Of a DNA stretch of 5,350 nucleotides, positions 1 to 5,350 are shown in pieces. The stretch spans positions 1 to 5,350 of the forward strand of contig CAUABY010000154.1 of assembly GCA_958427375.1 (NCBI GenBank). Direction: 5' to 3'. Every line of letters begins with the position of its first letter. Positions within the stretch are counted from its first letter, which is position 1. A program made the translations under genes and the position numbers. The stretch comes from an uncultured Eubacteriales bacterium (GTDB lineage: Bacteria > Bacillota > Clostridia > Oscillospirales > Oscillospiraceae). The notes beneath the pieces are model-generated. The model saw only the letters and a list, made by a program, of their open reading frames with translations, was not told the DNA's origin and searched no databases.

Positions 1-735
1 GGCTCGGTCATCATTGAGCCGACCTCCGGCAACACCGGCATTGGCCTTTGCGTAATGGCGGCCGCGCGCGGCTTTCGCGTAATCATCGTCATGCCCGATA
101 ACATGTCCGTTGAGCGCTGCACAATTATGAAGGCTTACGGCGCCGAGCTTGTGCTCACCGAGGGGGCAAAGGGCATGGCGGGGGCCATCGCAAAGGCTGA
201 GGAGCTTGCAAAAGAGATTCCCGGCAGCTTCATTGCCGGGCAGTTTGTAAACCCCGCAAACCCCAAGGCACATTTTGAGACCACGGGCCCGGAGATATAC
301 GAGGACACGGACGGCAAGGTCGATATCTTCGTGGCGGGCGTCGGCACGGGCGGCACTCTCACCGGCACGGGGCGCTATCTCAAGAGCAAAAAACCCGAAG
401 TGAAGATTGTTGCGGTGGAGCCCGCAAGCTCGCCGCTGCTCTCCAAGGGCGTGGCCGGGCCGCACAAGATACAGGGCATCGGCGCAAACTTTGTGCCGGA
501 GGTGCTCGACACTTCAATCTATGACGAGATAATCCCCGTGCCCGATGACGCGGCGCTCGAAACGGGGCGCATGATTGGACGCGGTGTGGGCGTGCTCGTG
601 GGCATATCCTCCGGCGCGGCAGTGTGGGCGGCAGTTGAGCTTGCCAAACGCCCGGAGAACGAGGGCAAAACCATAGTTGCCCTCTTGCCCGACACCGGCG
701 ACAGATACCTTTCAACAGAGATGTTTGCCGACTGA
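1..735 (+). CDS. cysK: Cysteine synthase A (O-acetylserine sulfhydrylase), 5' end missing
   Basis: PLP-dependent cytoplasmic enzyme that makes L-cysteine from O-acetylserine and sulfide, the last step of cysteine biosynthesis. The reading frame is open from base 1, and 244 residues are present. Family members are about 305 residues, so roughly 60 N-terminal residues are outside the window, including the PLP-binding lysine. Visible family motifs, numbered from the first in-window codon: the substrate-binding PTSGNTG loop at residues 7-13, the PLP-phosphate loop GTGGT at 115-119, KIQGIG at 156-161 in the segment before the C-terminal domain, the SSGAA segment at 203-207, and PDTGDRYLST at 230-239 near the C terminus. 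All are intact, so the gene looks functional. The KIQGIGANFVP segment and the short C terminus favour CysK over CysM, but the two families are close. It converges on the minus-strand operon and has no evident functional link with it. Regulation is not visible because the 5' region is missing. Confidence 0.93.
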   Translation, partial: GSVIIEPTSGNTGIGLCVMAAARGFRVIIVMPDNMSVERCTIMKAYGAELVLTEGAKGMAGAIAKAEELAKEIPGSFIAGQFVNPANPKAHFETTGPEIYEDTDGKVDIFVAGVGTGGTLTGTGRYLKSKKPEVKIVAVEPASSPLLSKGVAGPHKIQGIGANFVPEVLDTSIYDEIIPVPDDAALETGRMIGRGVGVLVGISSGAAVWAAVELAKRPENEGKTIVALLPDTGDRYLSTEMFAD

Positions 736-739
736 TACT

Positions 740-776
740 ATGTTCTGATTAAAATTTTCAATTTTAATCAGAACAT
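740..776. repeat. Perfect 17-bp AT-rich inverted repeat with a TTC loop
   Basis: Arms 740-756 and 760-776 are exact reverse complements (left arm ATGTTCTGATTAAAATT), with loop 757-759 (TTC). It begins 4 bases after the cysK stop codon. There is no T-run after the 3' arm on either strand, so it is not a textbook intrinsic terminator, although it would protect or define an mRNA 3' end. It abuts the next hairpin with a one-base overlap. The same ATTAAAA-n-ATTTTCAAT-n-TTTTAAT design recurs at 858-882, suggesting a shared repeat-family origin. Confidence 0.85.
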
Positions 777-820
777 TTGAAGCATCCAGGAGCCGAGCTG
801 TGCTCGGTTGATGCTTCAAA
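776..820. repeat. Bulged hairpin, 11-bp outer and 8-bp inner stem
   Basis: Outer stem 776-786 (TTTGAAGCATC) pairs exactly with 810-820. Inner stem 791-798 (AGCCGAGC) pairs with 802-809 around a TGT loop, with one G-T wobble, leaving a 4-base bulge (CAGG, 787-790) on one side only. It stacks directly on the preceding hairpin. It is most likely part of one compound structured element in the convergent gap. The function is unknown. Confidence 0.78.
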
Positions 821-827
821 AGGCGTC

Positions 828-897
828 TCATACGAAATCTGCGCCGCTGCGGCAGCTATTAAAACATTTTCAATGTTTTAATTAGATTTCAGTATGA
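828..897. repeat. Three-way-junction-like inverted repeat element
   Basis: Outer stem 828-840 (TCATACGAAATCT) pairs with 884-897 through 13 base pairs, with a single bulged A at 891. The stem encloses two hairpins. One is a short GC-rich hairpin at about 843-853 (GCCG/CGGC), alternatively 846-856 (GCTG/CAGC). The other is a perfect 11-bp hairpin, 858-868 with 872-882, and loop TTC (869-871). The 3' side can also fold locally as ATTTCA-GTA-TGAAAT (886-900), which competes with the outer stem. The nested layout looks like selected secondary structure or a mobile structured repeat rather than chance, but I do not recognise a named RNA family. Confidence 0.72.
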
Positions 898-917
898 AAT
901 TAATACAGCCAATGACG

Positions 918-953
918 ACAGCGCCCCGGCCAGGAAAATGGCCGGGGCGCTGT
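918..953. terminator. GC-rich hairpin between convergent genes, probable (bidirectional) terminator
   Basis: Arms 918-932 (ACAGCGCCCCGGCCA) and 939-953 are perfect 15-bp reverse complements around a 6-base GGAAAA loop. On the minus strand the hairpin starts 3 bases after the stop codon of the last operon gene, the usual place for a terminator. It could equally stop read-through from cysK on the plus strand. Neither side has an immediate U-tract: the plus side only reaches TTTTT some 13 bases later, and the minus side has none. Termination strength is therefore uncertain, and mRNA 3'-end protection is an alternative role. Confidence 0.65.
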
Positions 954-956
954 AAT

Positions 957-1508
957 CTATTCTGATTTTTCACGCTTGCCCTCGTGCAGCCTTATCTGCC
1001 GCATGGCGGCATCCATGGCCCGTTTAAGCGGGCGGTAGAGCACGAGGGTGAGCACAAAATTGCCTATGCAGTGGCGGATGTCGAAGAGCAGCCCGGAGAC
1101 AAAATAGCTGAACGCCATGCTCCAGCCGCCGATGAAGAGATATGGCACCGAGCAGCCGAGACCGAAGAAAAGCCCGTGTATCGCCGCGACTATCGCCCAA
1201 ACGAGCGCGGAGTCATTGCGGCGCAGAAGCACGGCGGCGGCGGCCAGCATCGGCCAGAGATACATGTACGATATGACCCAGAGGCCAAAGCCCCATGTCA
1301 GCCCCTCAAGCAGCACGAACACAAACACCGCGTACATCACGCGCCAGCCGAAAAACACGGCGGTGAGTATGATAAGCACGGCGGTTATATGCACGTTCCT
1401 CAGCGAGGCCATGGCGAGCTGCATGACGAACATCAGTGCGCCCATAAGGGCAAGCAGGCTCATCTCGCGGGCGCTGAGCTTACCATCCGACGGTGAATGT
1501 GGCTTCAT
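957..1508 (-). CDS. ECF transporter S-component-like integral membrane protein
   Basis: Predicted substrate-binding subunit of an energy-coupling factor vitamin/micronutrient importer, 183 residues, within the usual S-component range. About six hydrophobic segments are visible, roughly at 17-34, 40-55, 58-79, 81-95, 100-118 and 126-155. An AxxxA motif lies in the first helix (A20-LMG-A24); in known S components this motif packs against EcfT. The C-terminal FDIRHCIGNFVLTLVLYRPL region (142-161) is typical of the family. No ecfA or ecfT gene is nearby, so it would have to share a housekeeping ECF module encoded elsewhere (group II arrangement). It overlaps the upstream DUF4430 gene by 29 bp. 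Before this ATG there is only a weak GGCGAG (1513-1518). An alternative ATG at residue 16 (1461-1463) would remove the overlap but has no better ribosome site. Substrate is unknown; corrinoid is a guess from the neighbour. Confidence 0.75.
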   Translation of the reverse strand: MKPHSPSDGKLSAREMSLLALMGALMFVMQLAMASLRNVHITAVLIILTAVFFGWRVMYAVFVFVLLEGLTWGFGLWVISYMYLWPMLAAAAVLLRRNDSALVWAIVAAIHGLFFGLGCSVPYLFIGGWSMAFSYFVSGLLFDIRHCIGNFVLTLVLYRPLKRAMDAAMRQIRLHEGKREKSE

Positions 1509-1875
1509 AGTGCTCGCCGTCTTGTATCATGGTGTTGTCAACGCTGGTCATCAGCATCTCGCCGCCCTTGGTGAAGCACCACCACTCCTGTGCGTTGGCA
1601 TCGGCGCTCTCACCGTCGACGGCGGTGACATAGAGGCCGTACTCGCCCTCGTCACCCTCAACAATGCCGAGCTCGTCCAGCGCGGCGCGCAGAGTCTCAG
1701 CGTCGGTATCAAGGCTGAAATCTCGGCTGCCGCCGTCAGCGTGAACAACCTCAATTTCAATATGCTTCGCGCCGGCCTGCGCGGCGGGAGCGAAAGCCTT
1801 ATAGAGCAGCGCCGCGCCCAATATGAGCGCCGCCAGAACGATAAGCGCGATTATTATTTTTGTGTTTTTTTTCAT
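1480..1875 (-). CDS. Membrane-anchored DUF4430 (transcobalamin-C-like) protein
   Basis: A 131-residue protein with a short basic N terminus (MKKNTK), one hydrophobic segment at about 7-26 and an extracytoplasmic domain at about 37-131. There is no lipobox cysteine, so it is probably anchored by an uncleaved helix. The domain matches the DUF4430 pattern by eye: TLRAALDELG at 61-70, YGLYVTAVDG at 79-88, EWWCFTKGG at 97-105, then a DNTMIQDGEHYEATF stretch near the end. DUF4430 is related to the C-terminal beta-domain of the vitamin B12 carriers transcobalamin and intrinsic factor, and is often fused to surface or uptake proteins in Firmicutes. The start is supported by GAGGAG six bases upstream. 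It starts 3 bp after the Lgt-like gene and overlaps the S-component gene, so a ligand-delivery partner role is the simplest inference. Ligand binding itself cannot be read from sequence. Confidence 0.8.
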   Translation of the reverse strand: MKKNTKIIIALIVLAALILGAALLYKAFAPAAQAGAKHIEIEVVHADGGSRDFSLDTDAETLRAALDELGIVEGDEGEYGLYVTAVDGESADANAQEWWCFTKGGEMLMTSVDNTMIQDGEHYEATFTVGW

Positions 1876-1878
1876 TTC

Positions 1879-2892
1879 TTACTCCTCGTCAAGTTCTTCC
1901 CAGTGATTTTGTTTGCAACAGCTAAGATACATCAGATAAGTGACGGCTGTCAAGCCCAAAACGCCGATTAGCATGACAAAATAACAGCCGAGATACCAGT
2001 TCGCGTGGCGCTGTACATAGTACTCAGCACCAAACGCGCACACGAGCGCCGCAAGCCAGCCGAGCCCAAACGCCACGTGCTTGCCGGTGCGCCCGTAAAT
2101 ACCGATGGAACGGCGGGTGTAGTACACGAAAACCGCCAGCATGCACAGCGCGGAGAAAATCTGCGTGAAGGAGGCAGCGCAGATAAAACGCAGGTAGCTT
2201 GAGTCATAGCGCGTGCTGTCGAGAATAAACTCAACAGCGGAGTACAGGAGCAGAAATACGCGCGCTGTGTGCCCGTCGCCGGATACACCGGGGTACATGC
2301 TCAGACTGCGGCGGCGATAATAAAAGAGCAGAATGAGCACAAATATGGCGAGCATCACGATAAATTCAACAAAAAACGTGGCAAAGCGGTATTCCATCAC
2401 CCCGTTTGAGTAGACCGGGCAGGCCAGCGGAAGATGCTGCAAAATTGGGGTGTCAATGATTATCCGCCCACGGCAGGAGCTGCCAAACACAGCGGAGAGG
2501 CGGATGAGCGCCGCGCAGAGCGCCGCACCGGGGGCGAGCGCGTCAAGCATGCGCGCCGGGCTTGACGTGAAGCCGAGCCTGCCCACGATGTATGCCGCCA
2601 ACAGCACACCGAGCACCACGCCGGGCAGACAGTAGCCGCCGCGGCTGTAATCTGTCAGCGCCTGCCAGAGTGTGGAATACTGCTCCATGTGGCAGTACCA
2701 GTGCAGCAGACGGCAAAAGAGCACGGAAAAAACCACGGAAAAGGGAAGCGCGCACCACAGCGCCTTGCCGGAGCCGCTGTAGGTGGTGTAGAGCGAGTAA
2801 CTGAGCGCAAAGCAGGCCGCCGTGCCGAGGGCTATGATTACGCCGCTCCAATATATTATTACAGAGCCGGCGCAGATGGCAATACTGTTCAT
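1879..2892 (-). CDS. Lgt-like polytopic membrane protein lacking most catalytic residues
   Basis: 337 residues with about eight or nine hydrophobic segments (roughly 10-36, 45-62, 88-106, 118-137, 172-192, 208-226, 236-258, 272-290, 299-323). It resembles prolipoprotein diacylglyceryl transferase, which moves diacylglycerol from phosphatidylglycerol to the lipobox cysteine. The signature block D117-A-L-A-P121 through R131 to G142-R143 aligns without gaps to E. coli Lgt DFIAP...GRLGNFINGELWGR. Compared from memory with E. coli residues: R143 is kept (R131), as are G154 (G142) and a late Arg (R228). Y26 is S16, H103 is P90, N146 is A134, E151 is S139, R239 is E221 and E243 is D225. Classical Lgt activity is therefore unlikely. 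The C-terminal two helices (272-323) extend beyond the usual 260-300 residue size. The start codon is an ATGA overlap with the upstream glycosidase gene and has a strong ribosome site. The function is unknown; a lipid- or lipoprotein-binding paralogue is an inference. Confidence 0.7.
   Translation of the reverse strand: MNSIAICAGSVIIYWSGVIIALGTAACFALSYSLYTTYSGSGKALWCALPFSVVFSVLFCRLLHWYCHMEQYSTLWQALTDYSRGGYCLPGVVLGVLLAAYIVGRLGFTSSPARMLDALAPGAALCAALIRLSAVFGSSCRGRIIIDTPILQHLPLACPVYSNGVMEYRFATFFVEFIVMLAIFVLILLFYYRRRSLSMYPGVSGDGHTARVFLLLYSAVEFILDSTRYDSSYLRFICAASFTQIFSALCMLAVFVYYTRRSIGIYGRTGKHVAFGLGWLAALVCAFGAEYYVQRHANWYLGCYFVMLIGVLGLTAVTYLMYLSCCKQNHWEELDEE
1882..1887 (-). promoter_or_regulatory. 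Ribosome binding site of the DUF4430 gene
   Basis: GAGGAG on the minus strand, 6 bases before the ATG at 1873-1875. It is encoded within the last two Glu codons of the upstream Lgt-like gene, immediately before its TAA. Reading the upstream gene to its end therefore passes over this site, which suggests coupled translation. Confidence 0.8.
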
Positions 2893-4601
2893 CTTCGTAC
2901 CTCCGATTCGGGCAGAGCCGAGGCAAAATAGATAATGTCGCTCACGGGGCGCTCCGCGCCGAAGTCGACATAGTTGACTGGCTTGCCGAGAATGGTTATC
3001 TCCGAAGTCTGCCCGCCGTCGAGATTATAGGCCTTGGTGCAGCCCTTGGTGTACATGAAGCGGGCAAACTCATTGACCGTGGCGCGCGGGCGGGAGTCGG
3101 TGTGATTGACGGTCATCATCAGATAGTGCAATTTGCCCGTCATGCCGATACCGGCGCGCGAGTACTCCAGATTGACCTCGCCTATGGGGTAGGACTCGCA
3201 CTGCTGCAGCACGCCGTTATCCACGAGCACGGGGCCGAAAGAGAGCGAAAAAAGCACGTCATTATCGGCGATGTACCGCTCAACCTCCGCGTGGCTGCCA
3301 AGCTCACCGGCGCGGGAGAAGAGCATGTCACCGTCCGCCGTGACAAAGCAGGTGTCAAGCCTGTCGGCACTGTTGCGGAAAAGCTGACGCTGGTACACGG
3401 TCAGCCCAGTCTGCCGCCCCGCGTAAAAATCAGCGTTTGAGGCGACAACGGCGTTGGCGGCGGCGGCAAGGGTGGAGGCGTTCACATAGACCGCCGAGCC
3501 GTAACTGTCCTCGGCAAGCTTGCGGCGAAACTGCGAGCCGTCGGCCACCTTGATCTCGGCGAGCGTGGCACAGCGCTCCTCTATTATCTCTTTCCACACG
3601 ATGACGAGAATGGTGGAGTCGCGGTAGTAGTACATGTCCGCGCCGGGGTAAAAAGGCAGATCCTCCTGCCAGACCGTGTCCTGCCCGTCGAGCAGCTCCG
3701 CCGCGTCGGCGATGACGGTTTTGATGACGGCGGGGCTTTGCGTGGTGCCGAAAGCGCTGGGGTCCGGCGCAGGAGCGACGGTGTCGGACTCGGCGATGGT
3801 GTAAATCTTCTTTATGTAGGCAATGTCGCTGAGCGCGTCGCTCGCGGCGTTGTTGGCGTAAACATCCAGCTTGCGTGTGAGGTTGAGATTATTCTGCATC
3901 ATGCTGCCGCTGCCGGCGCCGGGGTGTATGCAGAGCGCGAGCCAGCACAGCGCCGCGGCCGCAAGCACCGAGAGCACCACGGACAGCGCGGATTTGAGCG
4001 GTGTTTCCGCGCGCTCGCGCGCGTCGCGGAGGCATTCAGAACGGCGTCGCGCGTCCCTGTCCTTCTTGCGCAGGGCGGATTTCTGCGCGTCAACCTTGGC
4101 CTGCGCCGCCTCTTCTTTCTTCTGTATTGCGACGGCGCGCTGCTTTTCGGTGTAGCTCAGATACTTGTCAGGGTTCGGCGGCGGCGTGCGACCCGCGCGC
4201 GAGCCGGGCGCTGCCCATGACGCGGGGCGGCGGTAGGCCTGCCCGGAGGGGGTGAAAGCGGGGGAGAACTCCTCCTTATCCTGCGCGGCGTCCGCGGATG
4301 GTAGTTCCTGAGCAGGAGGTTCCGCACCCGCACCTTGAGCGGGAGAGTCCGAGCGCGTAGCGGGGTTTTGGCGCGGCTCTGGACTGCGCGCATCCCCTGC
4401 GTCGGCGGCACGGCGCGATTGATGTGCGCTGAGGTAGTTTTCAAGCTGTGAGATGTCAACATACATGCTGCCGTCAGCCGAGCCGCCATTGTCCGCGGCT
4501 TTGCTCGGCTCTGCCTGCTCTCGGCGCTCGGCGTCCGGGGTGTCTGCTGAAAACTCGGCGAGTATATCGTCAAAGCTGAAGCTGTTGTTATCCTTGTTCA
4601 T
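2889..4601 (-). CDS. Type II membrane phosphodiester glycosidase (NAGPA domain) with long cytoplasmic tail
   Basis: 570 residues from the ATG at 4599-4601, chosen because a perfect AGGAGG lies 5 bases upstream; an in-frame ATG 25 codons earlier lies inside the upstream gene and is unlikely. Architecture: residues 1-150 are Pro/Ala/Ser/charged and probably disordered, with SFDDILAEF (8-16) and MYVDISQLENYLSA (46-59) as islands of order; 151-199 is a basic Lys/Arg/Ala-rich helical stretch; 204-225 is one TM helix; the rest is extracytoplasmic. The C-terminal part matches the NAGPA family (phosphodiester glycosidase): NADFY at 389-393, SFGPVLVDNG at 454-463, RAGIGMTGKLHYLMM at 482-496, and the hallmark NLDGGQTS at 526-533. 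The human relative removes GlcNAc from a sugar phosphodiester on mannose-6-phosphate; bacterial members are linked to envelope or exopolysaccharide glycans. The substrate here is unknown. Genes on both sides encode membrane proteins, which supports an envelope role. Confidence 0.85.
   Translation of the reverse strand: MNKDNNSFSFDDILAEFSADTPDAERREQAEPSKAADNGGSADGSMYVDISQLENYLSAHQSRRAADAGDARSPEPRQNPATRSDSPAQGAGAEPPAQELPSADAAQDKEEFSPAFTPSGQAYRRPASWAAPGSRAGRTPPPNPDKYLSYTEKQRAVAIQKKEEAAQAKVDAQKSALRKKDRDARRRSECLRDARERAETPLKSALSVVLSVLAAAALCWLALCIHPGAGSGSMMQNNLNLTRKLDVYANNAASDALSDIAYIKKIYTIAESDTVAPAPDPSAFGTTQSPAVIKTVIADAAELLDGQDTVWQEDLPFYPGADMYYYRDSTILVIVWKEIIEERCATLAEIKVADGSQFRRKLAEDSYGSAVYVNASTLAAAANAVVASNADFYAGRQTGLTVYQRQLFRNSADRLDTCFVTADGDMLFSRAGELGSHAEVERYIADNDVLFSLSFGPVLVDNGVLQQCESYPIGEVNLEYSRAGIGMTGKLHYLMMTVNHTDSRPRATVNEFARFMYTKGCTKAYNLDGGQTSEITILGKPVNYVDFGAERPVSDIIYFASALPESEVRR
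2899..2904 (-). promoter_or_regulatory. Ribosome binding site of the Lgt-like gene
   Basis: GGAGGT on the minus strand, 6 bases before the ATG at 2890-2892. It lies inside the last codons of the glycosidase gene. With the 4-bp ATGA overlap it fixes the start and indicates translational coupling. Confidence 0.85.
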
Positions 4602-4606
4602 TACGG

Positions 4607-4612
4607 CCTCCT
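4607..4612 (-). promoter_or_regulatory. Ribosome binding site that sets the glycosidase start
   Basis: AGGAGG on the minus strand, 5 bases before the ATG at 4599-4601, within the 14-bp gap after the TAA of the upstream gene. It decides in favour of the 570-residue product over a 595-residue reading that would begin inside the upstream gene. Confidence 0.9.
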
Positions 4613-4615
4613 GAG

Positions 4616-5350
4616 TTAGTATGCCTTGCCGCCCATGAGGGCGTTGAGCATTTCGGGGCTTGTGACAATGAGCCACTCTCCGCTTTCAAATGTCAGCTCA
4701 ATGTCTATAACAGCGGCGGTGTAGTAGCTGCTGGCGTGGCTGAGCACGGCGTTGAGCGCGTCAATGTAGGCTTTGTCGGCGACGGCGGGGAGAAAGTTCT
4801 TGTCCGCGTCATAGACCTCCTCCACAGGGTTATCCCTGACGGCTTTTTCAAGATTGCGCTGCACCGCGTCCTGAACGCTGGCCTCCGTTGAGTCAAGGTC
4901 GAGATACTTGAAGCGCACACCCTGCGTCGCGCGTATGCCGTCAATTTTGGGCGAGCCGCTGAGCGAGTACTCATAGCTCTCTTTGAGCGCGGCATAGGTC
5001 TTGGCGCCGCTTTCGCTCTCCGGCTCTTTCTCAAGGCCGAGGCTGGTGTAGTCGCTGAGGCAGGAGTAGGCGCGCTCATAATCTCCGGCGATGAGCGCGT
5101 CATAAAAGCGGGTGACAGTCTCGGCGGGGTCGCCATCGGGCTGGGCGTATATGGGGCCGACATTAACGCCGATGACGCACAGCAAAAGCGCGAGCGAGGC
5201 AAGCCCCGCCGCAAGCACCGCCGAGGGAACGCTCAAAAGACCCGTGCGGCCAAGGCGCACTATGAGCGCGAGCAGGATGAAAAAGAGGGCAATGATTGCA
5301 AGGGCGAGAACCATAGCGCCGGTATTGCTCTGCTCGACCACGGTGTTGTC
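4616..5350 (-). CDS. Two-TM membrane protein with external NTF2-like domain (5' end cut)
   Basis: 244 in-window residues, open to the right edge of the window. Internal GTG (5339-5341) and ATG (5312-5314) codons exist, but neither shows a ribosome site, so the protein probably starts outside the window. Numbered from the first in-window codon: TM helix at about 13-31, a short basic loop RLGRTG, a second TM helix at about 41-62, then an extracytoplasmic domain to the end. The domain opens with DPAETVTRFYDALIAGDYER (74-93) followed by AYSCLSDY, and ends in a strand plus ESGEWLIV pattern (about 220-234). This is the helix-then-sheet layout of DUF4878/SnoaL-type NTF2-like domains, which are small ligand-binding or scaffolding folds. 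No catalytic residues can be assigned. It lies 14 bp upstream of the glycosidase gene on the same strand, so it is very likely co-transcribed. The specific family is uncertain. Confidence 0.75.
   Translation of the reverse strand, partial: DNTVVEQSNTGAMVLALAIIALFFILLALIVRLGRTGLLSVPSAVLAAGLASLALLLCVIGVNVGPIYAQPDGDPAETVTRFYDALIAGDYERAYSCLSDYTSLGLEKEPESESGAKTYAALKESYEYSLSGSPKIDGIRATQGVRFKYLDLDSTEASVQDAVQRNLEKAVRDNPVEEVYDADKNFLPAVADKAYIDALNAVLSHASSYYTAAVIDIELTFESGEWLIVTSPEMLNALMGGKAY

Noticed and set aside
740..776. cysK intrinsic terminator at the first hairpin
   Set aside because: The stem is AT-rich and no T-run follows on either strand, so it is kept as an inverted repeat rather than a terminator.
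736..956. Riboswitch or promoter region
   Set aside because: The gap lies between the 3' ends of convergent genes, so no downstream gene in the window would be controlled by a 5' leader here.
984..1496. Plus-strand open frame (170 codons) rich in His, Glu and Lys
   Set aside because: It is the mirror of the S-component gene; the charged composition is the antisense image of hydrophobic codons. No ribosome site or family match was seen.
1117..1971. Long plus-strand open frame (284 codons) antisense to the DUF4430 and S-component genes
   Set aside because: It has no recognisable domain and crosses the boundaries of three convincing minus-strand genes. Long antisense frames are expected in GC-rich coding DNA.
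3738..4255. Arg/Ala-rich plus-strand open frames opposite the glycosidase N-terminal region
   Set aside because: They are low-complexity shadows of the GC-rich disordered tail and have no domain signature.
4602..4676. Upstream in-frame ATG giving a 595-residue glycosidase
   Set aside because: The extra 25 codons lie mostly inside the upstream gene, while a perfect AGGAGG sits 5 bases before the later ATG.
1..5350. CRISPR array, tRNA, rRNA, transposase or attachment site
   Set aside because: No regularly spaced direct repeats, cloverleaf, rRNA segments, transposase motifs or flanking duplications were seen by eye.

Overview
The window is GC-rich coding DNA, apart from one AT-rich convergent intergenic gap. 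It looks chromosomal and suggests a Gram-positive anaerobe of the class Clostridia, probably an Oscillospiraceae/Ruminococcaceae-type gut bacterium. The basis is an ECF-type S component encoded without its own energising module, a DUF4430 protein, a membrane-anchored phosphodiester glycosidase, and strong GGAGG-type ribosome binding sites with tightly packed genes. The taxonomic call is an inference from gene content, not a match to a known genome.

Layout: positions 1-735 (+ strand) hold the 3' three-quarters of a cysteine synthase gene (cysK). Positions 736-956 are a gap between convergent genes. This gap is almost entirely foldable: a perfect 17-bp AT-rich hairpin, a bulged hairpin, a three-way-junction-like element and a 15-bp GC-rich terminator-like hairpin lie end to end. 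Positions 957-5350 (- strand) hold five tightly spaced genes read right to left, best interpreted as one operon whose promoter lies beyond the right edge.

The operon, in transcription order: (1) a two-TM membrane protein with an extracytoplasmic NTF2-like domain (5' end cut by the window); (2) a 570-residue type II membrane protein with a long disordered cytoplasmic tail, one TM helix and an external NAGPA-type phosphodiester glycosidase domain; (3) a polytopic protein that aligns with prolipoprotein diacylglyceryl transferase (Lgt) but lacks most of its catalytic residues; (4) a membrane-anchored DUF4430 protein; (5) an ECF transporter S-component-like protein. The spacings are 14 bp, a 4-bp ATGA overlap, 3 bp and a 29-bp overlap, so translational coupling is likely.

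All five operon products are predicted to be in the membrane or anchored to it. Genes 4 and 5 form a plausible ligand-capture plus vitamin-uptake pair. Genes 1-3 look like an envelope module. No single pathway joining all five can be shown from sequence alone. The most unusual items are the catalytically stripped Lgt homologue and the compound hairpin element after cysK.
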